From assembly GCA_902598405.1 (NCBI GenBank), contig CACKBQ010000011.1:1-44424 (forward strand): a DNA stretch of 44,424 nucleotides, given 5' to 3'. A program made the translations under genes and the position numbers. Positions 1 through 8,277 of the stretch are shown piece by piece. The notes under the pieces are model-generated. The model ran no database searches. It was not told the DNA's origin and saw only the letters and a program-made list of their open reading frames with translations. Position 1 is the stretch's first letter, and each line of letters starts with the position of its first letter. The stretch comes from an uncultured Pelagibacteraceae bacterium. Lineage in GTDB: Bacteria; Pseudomonadota; Alphaproteobacteria; Pelagibacterales; AG-422-B15.

Positions 1-1394
1 CGGGAAAGAAAGTTTTCAACAATCTTCCTGTTCAAAGAGGTAAGAGGGCGCTCTTTATTTGTGGTCCGGGAAATAATGGTGGCGATGGCTATGTTGCAGC
101 CGATCTTCTTTTCAAACAAGGTATGGAAATTGATATTTATTGCCCTATTAGTAAAGCCAAGGAAAGTAATGATAATTTACATTATAAACAAAAACTTAAT
201 AAATCATTATTTGTTTCCAAAATTAGAAGTTTATCAAATTATTGTTATGTAGTTGACGCTTTGTTTGGTACGGGGTTGTCAAGAACAATGTCAGATGATT
301 TAAGTTCTTTAATTAGTAAAATTAATCAATCTAAATTAGATGTTTTCTCTGTAGATATTCCATCTGGCATTAATGGCGATACATCTGCTGTTCTTGGAGA
401 AGCTTTTAAAGCTTCAAAAACAATTACTTTTTTTAATAAAAAAAAATGTCATTATTTGTATCCTGGAAAAAAATATTGTGGAGAAATAGTAGTTGAGGAT
501 ATTGGAATTAAAAAAAACGTATTAGATAAAATTATGCCGAATATAAAAAAAAATGATCCATCATTATGGATTAAGAATTTTCCATTTCCAGTTTCAAGTG
601 ATCATAAATATTCAAGAGGAATGCTTGTAATTAATACTGGTCCTCAATTTCAAACTGGAGCAGCTCGATTAGCTGGTCGATCAGCTATGCGCGTTGGGGC
701 AGGAGCAGTAACAATGGTCTGCGATGAAGAAACAGCAAAAATATTAGAACCACAAATCTCAGTTGAATTATTATCAGTGATAAAAGAAAAAAATGATTTT
801 CAAAAACTTTTAAAAGACAAAAGAGTTTCAAGTGTCCTCGTAGGCCCTGGAAATGGAGTAAATGATGAAACAAAAGCAAGAGTTTTAATGGCGCTGGCTT
901 TTGTGGATCATTGTGTAATTGATGCAGACGCAATTACATGTTTTGAAAATAATCCAGAAGAATTATTTATAGATACTTATCCGCATACAATACTCACACC
1001 TCATGAAGGCGAATTTAAAAGACTATTTGGGGAAGGTATTGCGTTAATGGAAGATAAAGTGCTCAAGTGTGTTGAGGCAGCCAAATTAGCAGGAAGTATA
1101 GTATTACTCAAAGGCGCTGATACAGTTATTGCTGACCCTGAAGGGAATGTTGTAATAAATGCAAGCGAAGCTCCATATCTAGCAACCGCAGGATCAGGCG
1201 ATGTTCTTGCTGGAATCATCGCTTCACTTGTTGGAGATAATAAGATGAATGCTTTTGATGCAGCTTGCGCTGGAACATATATTCACTCAAAACTCGGAGA
1301 AATGATAGGTCCGGGGCTAATTGCAGAGGATCTTATTGACAACATCCCCCTGATGATTAAAAAGCTGCATTCGTATGTTGCAGAAAGTAAATAA
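1..1394 (+). CDS. nnr: Bifunctional NAD(P)H-hydrate epimerase / ADP-dependent dehydratase, 5' truncated
   Basis: Repairs damaged nicotinamide cofactors. The N-terminal YjeF domain epimerises R-NAD(P)HX and the C-terminal ribokinase-like domain dehydrates the S form using ADP or ATP. The reading frame is open from base 3 of the window, giving 463 visible residues; about 40 N-terminal residues are probably missing. The epimerase glycine motif CGPGNNGGDG is at bases 60-89, upstream of any ATG in this frame, so an internal ATG start (such as 123) would be wrong. The dehydratase domain shows LLKGADTVIADPEG and the nucleotide-site motif GSGDVLAG at 1191-1214. The last 20 bases overlap the start of the downstream esterase gene. 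Family assignment is firm; only the start is unseen. Confidence 0.95.
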   Translation, partial: GKKVFNNLPVQRGKRALFICGPGNNGGDGYVAADLLFKQGMEIDIYCPISKAKESNDNLHYKQKLNKSLFVSKIRSLSNYCYVVDALFGTGLSRTMSDDLSSLISKINQSKLDVFSVDIPSGINGDTSAVLGEAFKASKTITFFNKKKCHYLYPGKKYCGEIVVEDIGIKKNVLDKIMPNIKKNDPSLWIKNFPFPVSSDHKYSRGMLVINTGPQFQTGAARLAGRSAMRVGAGAVTMVCDEETAKILEPQISVELLSVIKEKNDFQKLLKDKRVSSVLVGPGNGVNDETKARVLMALAFVDHCVIDADAITCFENNPEELFIDTYPHTILTPHEGEFKRLFGEGIALMEDKVLKCVEAAKLAGSIVLLKGADTVIADPEGNVVINASEAPYLATAGSGDVLAGIIASLVGDNKMNAFDAACAGTYIHSKLGEMIGPGLIAEDLIDNIPLMIKKLHSYVAESK

Positions 1395-3219
1395 AATATC
1401 ATCTCTTCTAATTTTTTTCCTTACATTTAGTTTGAATATAAGTTTAGCAGAGGATCAGGTTTATAAATTTAAATCCAAAAACACTAACTTTATTGGATCT
1501 GTAGCAAAAGAAAAAGACGGTTCAAAAACTATTTCTTTTGTCGGCATTCCCTTTGCAAAGCCTCCAGTTGATGACTTAAGATGGAAAGCTCCAAGAGAAT
1601 TAGATCTGATGCCTGATACATTTGAAGCTAAAACCTTACCTAATCGATGTATGCAAGTTAGTAATTTTTATGACTCAATGGACGGTATTGAGGGAGGTTC
1701 AATAATTGGATCTGAGGACTGTCTTTATTTAAATATTTATCTTTCAGAAAAGGCATACAACAGTGAAAAGAAATTACCAGTCATGTTTTGGATACACGGA
1801 GGTGGAAATACGTGGGGTTATTCAGCTTCAAACTTGTATACTTCAGGTGATTTCATAATGGAACATGATGTAATTTTAGTCACAACAAACTATAGATTAG
1901 GTCCTTTTGGATGGTTTGCTTATAGCGGTTTAAATGAAGACTCAGATAATGAACTTGATCAAAGTGCAAATTTTGGAACTCTAGATATTATAAAATCACT
2001 TGAGTGGGTAAATGAGAATATTTCAGATTTTAATGGCGACCCAAATAATATTACTATTTTCGGTGAGTCTGCTGGAGCTAGAAATGTAATTTCACTTATG
2101 ACTTCACCTTTAAGTGAAGACTTGTTTCAAAGAGGAATTTCTCAAAGCGGTTACCTTGGCTCAGACTCTTTAGACTTTGCAGAAAACAATGAAAGAGCGG
2201 GATCAAAAAGTTTATTAAGACACTTAATCAAATCAAAGAACACATCAATATCTGATGAGGAGATTTCAAATTTCATGAGCAATCAGATGCTTTCTGTCGA
2301 CCTTTTAAGAACTGCAGATGCAAACGACATTATATCATATTATAGGCCAAGACCTGATGCAGCTGGATTAATTGATGTCCCGAATGTAATACCTGATGGA
2401 GTAGTAATTCCAAATAAGGGAATTTATGGAGCTTATAGAGATGGTGATATGTATGACAAACCTATGATATTTGGTTCGACACGAGATGAAGATAAACTTT
2501 TTATGTTTATGAACGATGAATATGTAAATAGGCCATTATCTTTTTTAAGTCCAATCTCAGAATATCTTGATTTATATGTAAAACCCAAAGATCCAAAGTA
2601 TTATGATATCTATGCTAAATACATGGCACAGTCATGGAAATATGGGGCAGTAGACCTACCTTCAGACTTTACATCAAATTACAAAAAATCAAATGTATAT
2701 GCTTATCGATTTGATTGGGATGAACAAAATGTCTATTTAGGTGTTGATTTGCCCAATCTACTAGGCGCTGCACATGGAATGGAGTTAGCATTTATTTTTA
2801 AATCAGATGGTTTATTAGGCGAGAGCTCAGATGCGATAAATGACATAATGTATAATGAAAACAACAGGTCCACTGATTTAGCGCTCTCTACAAAAATGGG
2901 ACAATATTGGGTAAATTTTGCTTACGATGGGAATCCAAATATCGCCCCTTATGATATGTCTACCGAGTGGAAACCATGGAACAAATTAAATAACAACGAA
3001 AGGTTTATCGTATTTGACTCTGTTAACGATAAGGGCATTGCAATGTTTAATAATACTTTATCGGCAAATTCAATTCTTCAAGGAATATCTAGTGAGAGCA
3101 TAACTGTTGATCAAAAGTGCAATATAATTGATAAAATGTTTAATAGAACAACTCTTACTGACGAGGAAGTGGATGAAATTTACAGAACCTTTATGAGTGG
3201 TAAGTGCACTAGAGCCTAA
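1375..3219 (+). CDS. Secreted type-B carboxylesterase (alpha/beta hydrolase)
   Basis: A 614-residue carboxylesterase/lipase family member that hydrolyses carboxylic esters; the substrate cannot be read from sequence. A signal peptide is clear: lysines at 4 and 7, a hydrophobic core at about 11-23 and a likely cut near SLA-ED, so the mature enzyme should be periplasmic or exported. The oxyanion-hole HGGG is at 141-144, the nucleophile is S232 in GESAGA, the acid is probably E372 in STRDED, and the histidine is H467 in AAHG. EDCLYLNIY (114-122) is a family signature. The nucleophile elbow ends GESAGA instead of the usual GESAGG. The ATG at 1375 lies 20 bp inside the upstream gene but gives a well-formed signal peptide. 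The stop overlaps the convergent DUF1543 gene. Confidence 0.9.
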   Translation: MLQKVNKISSLLIFFLTFSLNISLAEDQVYKFKSKNTNFIGSVAKEKDGSKTISFVGIPFAKPPVDDLRWKAPRELDLMPDTFEAKTLPNRCMQVSNFYDSMDGIEGGSIIGSEDCLYLNIYLSEKAYNSEKKLPVMFWIHGGGNTWGYSASNLYTSGDFIMEHDVILVTTNYRLGPFGWFAYSGLNEDSDNELDQSANFGTLDIIKSLEWVNENISDFNGDPNNITIFGESAGARNVISLMTSPLSEDLFQRGISQSGYLGSDSLDFAENNERAGSKSLLRHLIKSKNTSISDEEISNFMSNQMLSVDLLRTADANDIISYYRPRPDAAGLIDVPNVIPDGVVIPNKGIYGAYRDGDMYDKPMIFGSTRDEDKLFMFMNDEYVNRPLSFLSPISEYLDLYVKPKDPKYYDIYAKYMAQSWKYGAVDLPSDFTSNYKKSNVYAYRFDWDEQNVYLGVDLPNLLGAAHGMELAFIFKSDGLLGESSDAINDIMYNENNRSTDLALSTKMGQYWVNFAYDGNPNIAPYDMSTEWKPWNKLNNNERFIVFDSVNDKGIAMFNNTLSANSILQGISSESITVDQKCNIIDKMFNRTTLTDEEVDEIYRTFMSGKCTRA

Positions 3220-3434
3220 ATTTTATTTAGCTCAACTTTATAGTCATCAACGATAGTTATTTCCTGAATACCATCAATGTGCATCTTAAATTTCTTATAT
3301 TCTTCTTTTTCTTTCACTTTTTCTCGAGCTTCTTTTTCATCTTTAGCGCAGACAAAGATATTGGTGTGCCCTTCGTAAAAGCCATCTGAAATATTAGGAT
3401 CATAAAAACCTGTATGGACTTGAAACAATTTCAT
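3216..3434 (-). CDS. DUF1543-like small protein
   Basis: A 72-residue protein of unknown function. The start (MKLFQVHTGFYDP), the middle block with an acidic/lysine-rich helix (DEKEAREKVKEKE), and the end (MHIDGIQEITIVDDYKVEL) resemble one copy of the DUF1543 domain, which typically ends in a His-Ile-Asp...Val-Asp-Gly-Tyr pattern. It is soluble, charged and has no signal peptide. Its stop overlaps the carboxylesterase stop by 4 bp, and its ATG lies 19 bp from the divergent DUF2256 gene, so both promoters would have to fit in or beyond that gap. The family call is by eye; no function is proposed. Confidence 0.7.
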   Translation of the reverse strand: MKLFQVHTGFYDPNISDGFYEGHTNIFVCAKDEKEAREKVKEKEEYKKFKMHIDGIQEITIVDDYKVELNKI

Positions 3435-3453
3435 ATTATTTAATAATTAGATC

Positions 3454-3588
3454 ATGAAAAAAGAAAACTTGCCATCTAAAATATGCCCGGTTTGTAATCG
3501 CCCTTTTAACTGGAGAAAAAAATGGAGATTGAACTGGGACAGAGTAATATACTGTTCAAAAAAGTGTGCTGGAATAAAAAAGGCTTAA
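3454..3588 (+). CDS. DUF2256 zinc-ribbon-like small protein
   Basis: A 44-residue ORF running ATG 3454 to TAA 3588. It begins MKKENLPSKICPVCNRPF, followed by NWRKKWRLNWDRVIYC and SKKCAGIKKA. The CPVC pair and the later C-x3-C pair give four cysteines spaced for a zinc ribbon. The LPSKIC-VC-RPF-WRKKW-WD-V-YCS-C pattern is diagnostic of DUF2256, a short conserved bacterial family without a known function. The gene is too short for many ORF callers. It diverges from the DUF1543-like gene with 19 bp between starts, and its stop overlaps the convergent dehydrogenase stop by 4 bp. Confidence 0.85.
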   Translation: MKKENLPSKICPVCNRPFNWRKKWRLNWDRVIYCSKKCAGIKKA

Positions 3589-4526
3589 ACGATATTTCTT
3601 TTTCTGCCTTTATAAAAAGAATTTATATTTTTTATTAATTGATTGATTGCTTCTTGCAAGGTTTCATTTGATGCCCATGCAGTATGGGGTGTCCAAATGA
3701 AATTTGCTTCATTTAATATGCTATAATAGGCGTGAGATTTTTTTGGAGGTTCACTAGTTGTGACATCAATTCCAGCTCCTGCAATGATTTTTTGTTTTAA
3801 TGCTTTTGTCAGATCATTTTCATTAACTATGCCGCCCCTGGCAGTATTAATTAAGATCATATTTTTTTTCATTATTTTTAATTCTTTAATTGTTATTAGG
3901 TCTTTTGTTTTCTCATTCAAGGGGCAATGAACAGACAAATAATCAAGAGATGATAAGAATTTTAAAAATTGTGTTTTTTTATAATTTCTAACCGAAAAAT
4001 AATTAATATTCATTCCAAATGCTTTAGCTATTCTGCCAACTTTCATGCCGATTGAACCTTTTCCAATTATGCCCAATGTTTTGCCATGTAAGTCATTTAT
4101 TTCTCTGCTAAGTAATGCAAACACTTTTCTTTTTTGCCAAAGTTTCTTGTCTATATCTTTCTCAAGACCTTTAATATTTTTAGAAAGTGCAAGCATGAGA
4201 GTTAAAACGTGTTCAGCAACCGATATGGAAGCATAGTCTCTTAGATTACATATAGAGATATTGTGTTTTCTGCAGTACTCTAGGTCTATTATATTCGTTC
4301 CCGTTGCAGTTATCGCAATTAGTTCTAAATTGTTCGCATTAGATAAATTATTTCTATTCAGTTCAATTTTGTTGGTAACAACTATATGTGCTTTCTCAAT
4401 CCTTTTTTTGACTTCCCTCACCTTTGTAAAACTATGGTTTTTCCATTTGTGATTAAAATCAAGTTTTGGAAATATAATATTAGAAGGAAAAGTGGACCTA
4501 TCTAAAAATACAATATTTTTTCTCAT
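3585..4526 (-). CDS. D-isomer-specific 2-hydroxyacid dehydrogenase
   Basis: A 313-residue NAD(P)-dependent oxidoreductase that interconverts D-2-hydroxyacids and 2-oxoacids. The Rossmann glycine motif GIIGKGSIG is at 152-160. The catalytic triad of the family is present: R230 in NTARGG, E259 in TSEPP and H281 in PHTAWAS. Length fits single-domain-pair members such as hydroxypyruvate or glyoxylate reductases. The WTPHTAW ending resembles glycerate/hydroxypyruvate reductases, but the exact substrate cannot be set. It has no ACT domain, so it is not a full-length SerA. It stands alone on minus and faces away from tRNA-Leu. Confidence 0.9.
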   Translation of the reverse strand: MRKNIVFLDRSTFPSNIIFPKLDFNHKWKNHSFTKVREVKKRIEKAHIVVTNKIELNRNNLSNANNLELIAITATGTNIIDLEYCRKHNISICNLRDYASISVAEHVLTLMLALSKNIKGLEKDIDKKLWQKRKVFALLSREINDLHGKTLGIIGKGSIGMKVGRIAKAFGMNINYFSVRNYKKTQFLKFLSSLDYLSVHCPLNEKTKDLITIKELKIMKKNMILINTARGGIVNENDLTKALKQKIIAGAGIDVTTSEPPKKSHAYYSILNEANFIWTPHTAWASNETLQEAINQLIKNINSFYKGRKRNIV

Positions 4527-4563
4527 AATTAACGGTCAAAACTATAGCATCAAATTGTAATAT

Positions 4564-4591
4564 TTTACTGTAAACATCTAAAAAATAGTCT
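4564..4591 (+). promoter_or_regulatory. Possible promoter for tRNA-Leu
   Basis: TTTACT (4564-4569) and TAGTCT (4586-4591) are separated by 16 bp and end 21 bp before the mature tRNA. The match to sigma-70 is modest and the region is AT-rich, so chance is a real alternative. Confidence 0.3.
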
Positions 4592-4612
4592 ATTTTGCAT
4601 TTTCTATTAATC

Positions 4613-4698
4613 GCGGATATGGTGGAATTGGTAGACACGCTGGTTTTAGGTACCAGTGAGGCAACTCATGGGGGGTTCGAGTCCCTCTATCCGCACCA
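4613..4698 (+). tRNA. tRNA-Leu (anticodon UAG)
   Basis: Acceptor strands GCGGATA (4613-4619) and TATCCGC pair fully, followed by discriminator A and an encoded CCA (4696-4698). The anticodon arm CTGGT-TTTAGGT-ACCAG places TAG at positions 34-36, which reads CUN leucine codons. A long variable arm and the TTCGAGT T-loop are present, as expected for a class II tRNA. Only 21 bp separate it from the tig start, so the two may share a transcript. Confidence 0.97.
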
Positions 4699-4719
4699 AT
4701 TTGTTAGTAAGAAGATAAT

Positions 4720-6136
4720 ATGAGTTATAAAGAAGTATTAAATAAAGGTTTGAAAAGAGCTTATGAGTTCACTATTGCATCTGCAGATTTTAACACAAAG
4801 CTAGAGTCAAAAAATTGAGGAAGTAAAAAAATCAGTAAAAATTGATGGCTTTAGACCAGGTAAAGTTCCAAATAATATCATTATGCAAAAACATGGTGAT
4901 GCAATTAACAATGAAGTTTTGAATGCTGTAATAAATGAAAATGTCTCAAAAATAATACAAGAAGGAAAGCATCGTCCCGTTTCTCAACCGAAGGTTGATT
5001 ACAAAGATAAAGAACAAGAAAAAAAAGATGTTGATAAAACGTTTAAAATTGAGTTTGAAGTTTTTCCAGAAATAAAATTAGCCGACTTTACTAAAATCGA
5101 AATCGAGTCAACTTCGGTAAAGCTTGATAAAAAAGAAATTGATAAACGAATAGACTTAATTGCCAAATCTCAAAGAACATATAAAGAGCAAGGTAGTGAT
5201 TATAAAGCTAAGAAAGAAGACTCTGTCTTATTAGATTATGAAGGAACTATCGATGGTAAGAATTTTGATGGAGGTAAGGCAGAAAGTCAGACAATTGTAA
5301 TTGGCTCTGGACGATACATAAAGGATTTAGAAGATGGCCTTGTGGGTCTAAAGAGCGGAGACAGCAAAAAGATAAACGTCAAGTTTCCTGCAGATTATTC
5401 AGCAAAAGAGTTACAAAATGCTGATGCTGTGTTTGATTGCAATATTAAAAAAATAAGTTCACCCGTTGAATCAAAAGTAGATGATGAATTGGCAAAATCA
5501 ATGGGTGCAACTGATTTAAAGGATCTAAAAAGTAAGGTCGAAAATCAAATGCAAAGCGAGTACTTAGATCTAACAAAAAATCTTGATAAAAAAGTACTTT
5601 TTGAAAAGCTTCAGTCAGCGCACAAATTTGAGTTACCTGAAGATCTTATAAATGTTGAATTTCAGAACTTGTCTGCAAATTATTTAAATTCACAAAGTCC
5701 ATCATCAATTGATCATCAAAAGGAAATCAAAGATAAAAAATTGACTTCTGATAATGAGGCTAAATTTAAGGAAGATGCAAAAAATAGAATTGAACTGGGC
5801 TTAATTCTTCAGGAGGTTGGAAAAGTAAATGAAATTTCGGTGACGCCAGAGGAAATGAATAAAGCCCTTTTTGAATATGCAAGCAATTTTAAAGGACAAG
5901 AACAAAAAGTGATTGATTATTATAGAAATAATCAGGATGCAGCTATGCAACTTCAAGCTCCTTTATATGAAAATAAAATTGTAGACTTTATACTTTCGAA
6001 GGTTAAATTGAAAAAGAAGGATGTAGATGTTGATTCGTTTATCAAAATGTATAATAACGTCAATTCAGTTGAAAAGACTGAAGTGAAGAAAAAAACGGCA
6101 AAGAAAAAGACAGTTAAGAAAAAAACTAAGAAATAA
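4720..6136 (+). CDS. tig: Trigger factor, with an apparent +1 frameshift near the N-terminus
   Basis: Ribosome-bound chaperone and peptidyl-prolyl isomerase that meets nascent chains. From ATG 4720 the frame reads [20 protein letters not shown] and hits TGA at 4816-4818. The rest lies one frame over. Removing one A from the A6 run at 4809-4814 joins the parts into a normal 471-residue protein and places the ribosome-docking signature GFRPGKVP at residues 43-50 (bases 4847-4870), the same place as in E. coli. The central FKBP-like domain ([16 protein letters not shown]) and the C-terminal chaperone domain follow. The tail is a lysine-rich run ([16 protein letters not shown]). Starting at the ATG at 4883 would lose the docking signature, so it is rejected. 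The indel may be a sequencing error, a real mutation, or corrected by slippage. Confidence 0.9.
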
Positions 6137-6138
6137 TA

Positions 6139-6762
6139 ATGATTGATAATAAAATTTTTGATCAACTGGTTCCAATGGTCGTTGAACAGACGGGAAGAGG
6201 AGAACGTGCTTTTGATATTTATTCAAGATTATTAAAGGAAAGAATAATATTTTTAGTCGGGCCAGTTAACGATCACATGGCCTCTTTAGTTTCAGCTCAA
6301 CTTTTGTTTCTTGAATCTGAAAATCCCGAAAAAGAGATATCATTATATATAAATTCACCTGGAGGAGTTGTGAGTGATGGATTGGCAATTTACGACACAA
6401 TGCAATTCATACAGTCTCCAGTCTCAACTCTTTGTTTTGGACAGGCTGCTTCAATGGGCTCATTCTTACTTGCAGCAGGTGAGAAAGGAAAAAGATATGC
6501 TTTACCTAATAGCCGCATAATGGTGCACCAGCCATCTGCTGGCTTTCAAGGTCAAGCAACTGATATAGAAATTCATGCGAAAGAGGTCTTGGCAATGAAA
6601 GCAAATTTAAACAAAATATATGCAAAACATACAGGCCAACCCGTTGAAGCAATCGAAGAGGCGCTTGAAAGAGATAACTTTATGTCACCGGAAGAGGCTC
6701 AGAAATTTGGCATAATCGATAGCATTCAGGAAAAAAGAGTTGAGCCAAAAACTGAGAAATAG
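6139..6762 (+). CDS. clpP: ATP-dependent Clp protease proteolytic subunit
   Basis: A 207-residue serine peptidase that forms the tetradecameric barrel of ClpXP and ClpAP. The catalytic triad is visible: S105 in QAASMGS, H130 in MVHQPS, and D179 in ERDNFMS, 74 residues after the serine as in E. coli. The oxyanion glycines SPGG are at 73-76. The ATG lies 2 bp after the tig stop, so clpP is probably co-transcribed with tig. The next gene, clpX, encodes its unfoldase partner. Confidence 0.98.
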   Translation: MIDNKIFDQLVPMVVEQTGRGERAFDIYSRLLKERIIFLVGPVNDHMASLVSAQLLFLESENPEKEISLYINSPGGVVSDGLAIYDTMQFIQSPVSTLCFGQAASMGSFLLAAGEKGKRYALPNSRIMVHQPSAGFQGQATDIEIHAKEVLAMKANLNKIYAKHTGQPVEAIEEALERDNFMSPEEAQKFGIIDSIQEKRVEPKTEK

Positions 6763-6786
6763 CCTCAAATAGTCAATTTAATCCAC

Positions 6787-6807
6787 TGTTTATAAACACT
6801 TTTTTTT
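6787..6807 (+). terminator. Possible weak terminator after clpP
   Basis: The 12-bp palindrome TGTTTATAAACA (6787-6798) is followed, after one C, by eight T residues (6800-6807). The stem is short and AT-rich, so at best it ends transcription partially before clpX. Confidence 0.3.
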
Positions 6808-6883
6808 AAAATTAATTGTTTTTTTTCTACAGAAATGTTTTTCTTAATAATTATTGATTCGCAGATTGTTAAAAAATTGAACT

Positions 6884-8152
6884 ATGAGTGAAAATAATAA
6901 CGATAGTAAAAGCAAGAATACGCTTTATTGCTCTTTTTGTGGTAAGAGTCAGCATGAAGTAAAGAAGTTGATTGCAGGGCCAACTGTATTTATTTGTGAT
7001 GAGTGCGTTGAGTTATGTAACGATATTATTCAAGAAGAGAATAAAGAGACTAAGGCAAAATCATCAAGTAGAATTCCAACTCCTAAAGAAATCTGTGCAA
7101 CTTTAGATGACTTCGTAATAGGACAAAAAGACGCCAAGTACAATTTGTCTGTAGCTGTGCATAATCATTATAAAAGAATTGAGCATTCCAATTTCAAGTC
7201 AGATGTAGAGTTATCGAAATCAAACATTCTCTTAATTGGACCTACTGGCTGTGGTAAAACTTTATTGGCCCAAACTCTAGCACGTATCTTAGATGTACCA
7301 TTTACAATGGCAGATGCCACAACTCTTACTGAGGCTGGATATGTTGGAGAAGATGTTGAGAATATCATTTTAAAATTATTACAGGCATCTGACTATAATG
7401 TTGAAAGGGCACAGAGAGGCATAGTTTATATTGATGAAATTGACAAAGTTAGCAGAAAATCTGAAAACCCATCAATTACAAGAGATGTTTCAGGTGAGGG
7501 TGTACAACAAGCATTACTTAAAATAATGGAAGGAACTGTTGCTAGTGTGCCACCACAAGGTGGAAGAAAACATCCACAGCAAGAATTTTTACAAGTGGAT
7601 ACGACAAATATTTTATTTATCTGTGGTGGGGCTTTTTCTGGGTTAGACAAAATAATTAACAAAAGATCAAAAGGGTCAGGTATTGGATTTCAAGCAAATG
7701 TGAAAAGCTATGAAGAGAAATCTGGAGGGAACAGTTTAAAACATTTGGAGCCTGAAGATTTATTGAGTTATGGGCTGATACCTGAGTTTGTTGGAAGACT
7801 TCCTATTGTCACAACTCTTACAGACTTAGACGAAGAGTCACTAGTAAAAATTCTTCAAGAGCCTAAGAATGCACTGGTTAAACAATATCAAACATTATTT
7901 AACATGGAAGATGTTAAACTAATACTTTCAAATGAAGCTCTCAGCGTTATCGCAAAAAAAGCAATTGAGAGAAAAACAGGCGCAAGAGGACTTAGGTCTA
8001 TACTAGAGAGTATCTTGCTCGATACTATGTTTGAATTACCATCCCTTGAAGGCGTTGAAGAAGTCGTGATTAATGCAGAAGTCGCTGAGGGCCGTGCTCG
8101 TCCGCTCTACACTTACACAGACGGCAAAAAAGCTTCAGAAACAAGCGCTTAG
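6884..8152 (+). CDS. clpX: ATP-dependent Clp protease ATP-binding subunit ClpX
   Basis: A 422-residue AAA+ unfoldase that recognises tagged substrates and threads them into ClpP. The N-terminal zinc-binding domain has C16, C19, C38 and C41 (CSFC and CDEC pairs). Walker A GPTGCGKT starts at residue 119 and Walker B is in [10 protein letters not shown]. The pore-lining GYVGED loop, the [13 protein letters not shown] block and the sensor-2 GARGLR motif are present. It follows clpP by 121 bp and precedes lon, the common alphaproteobacterial order. The length is normal. Confidence 0.98.
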   Translation: MSENNNDSKSKNTLYCSFCGKSQHEVKKLIAGPTVFICDECVELCNDIIQEENKETKAKSSSRIPTPKEICATLDDFVIGQKDAKYNLSVAVHNHYKRIEHSNFKSDVELSKSNILLIGPTGCGKTLLAQTLARILDVPFTMADATTLTEAGYVGEDVENIILKLLQASDYNVERAQRGIVYIDEIDKVSRKSENPSITRDVSGEGVQQALLKIMEGTVASVPPQGGRKHPQQEFLQVDTTNILFICGGAFSGLDKIINKRSKGSGIGFQANVKSYEEKSGGNSLKHLEPEDLLSYGLIPEFVGRLPIVTTLTDLDEESLVKILQEPKNALVKQYQTLFNMEDVKLILSNEALSVIAKKAIERKTGARGLRSILESILLDTMFELPSLEGVEEVVINAEVAEGRARPLYTYTDGKKASETSA

Positions 8153-8170
8153 CCCACAAATCTTTTATTC

Positions 8171-8198
8171 CTTGAAAATTAGGAATTTATACACATTT
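8171..8198 (+). promoter_or_regulatory. Possible heat-shock (RpoH/sigma-32) promoter for lon
   Basis: CTTGAAA (8171-8177) is followed by 13 bp and ACACATTT (8191-8198). This matches the sigma-32 pattern CTTGAAA / CCCCATnT at all 7 upstream and 6 of 8 downstream positions, with proper spacing. lon is a classical heat-shock gene, which supports the call. Predicted transcription would start near 8205. Confidence 0.5.
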
Positions 8199-8204
8199 AA
8201 AGAG

Positions 8205-8230
8205 TAGTAAAAAAATAAATAACTTTACTA
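8205..8230 (+). repeat. Inverted repeat in the lon leader
   Basis: TAGTAAA (8205-8211) and TTTACTA (8224-8230) form a perfect 7-bp inverted repeat around a 12-base AT-rich loop, at or just after the predicted start of the lon transcript. It could be an operator or an RNA hairpin, but it is AT-only apart from one G-C pair. Confidence 0.4.
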
Positions 8231-8277
8231 GTATTAGTATTGATCATCTTATTGATAAAAGGATTATCGAGTCGAAA

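Noticed and set aside
4883..6136. A 417-residue trigger factor starting at ATG 4883
   Set aside because: It lacks the N-terminal ribosome-docking signature, which is encoded just upstream in the same frame; the true start is ATG 4720 with a frameshift.
5953..6165. Minus-strand frame rich in Phe and Val opposite the end of tig
   Set aside because: It is the reverse reading of the lysine-rich tail; low complexity and no start context.
8165..8186. ATTCCT...AGGAAT hairpin as a clpX terminator
   Set aside because: Six-bp stem without a T tract; it overlaps the better-supported lon promoter.
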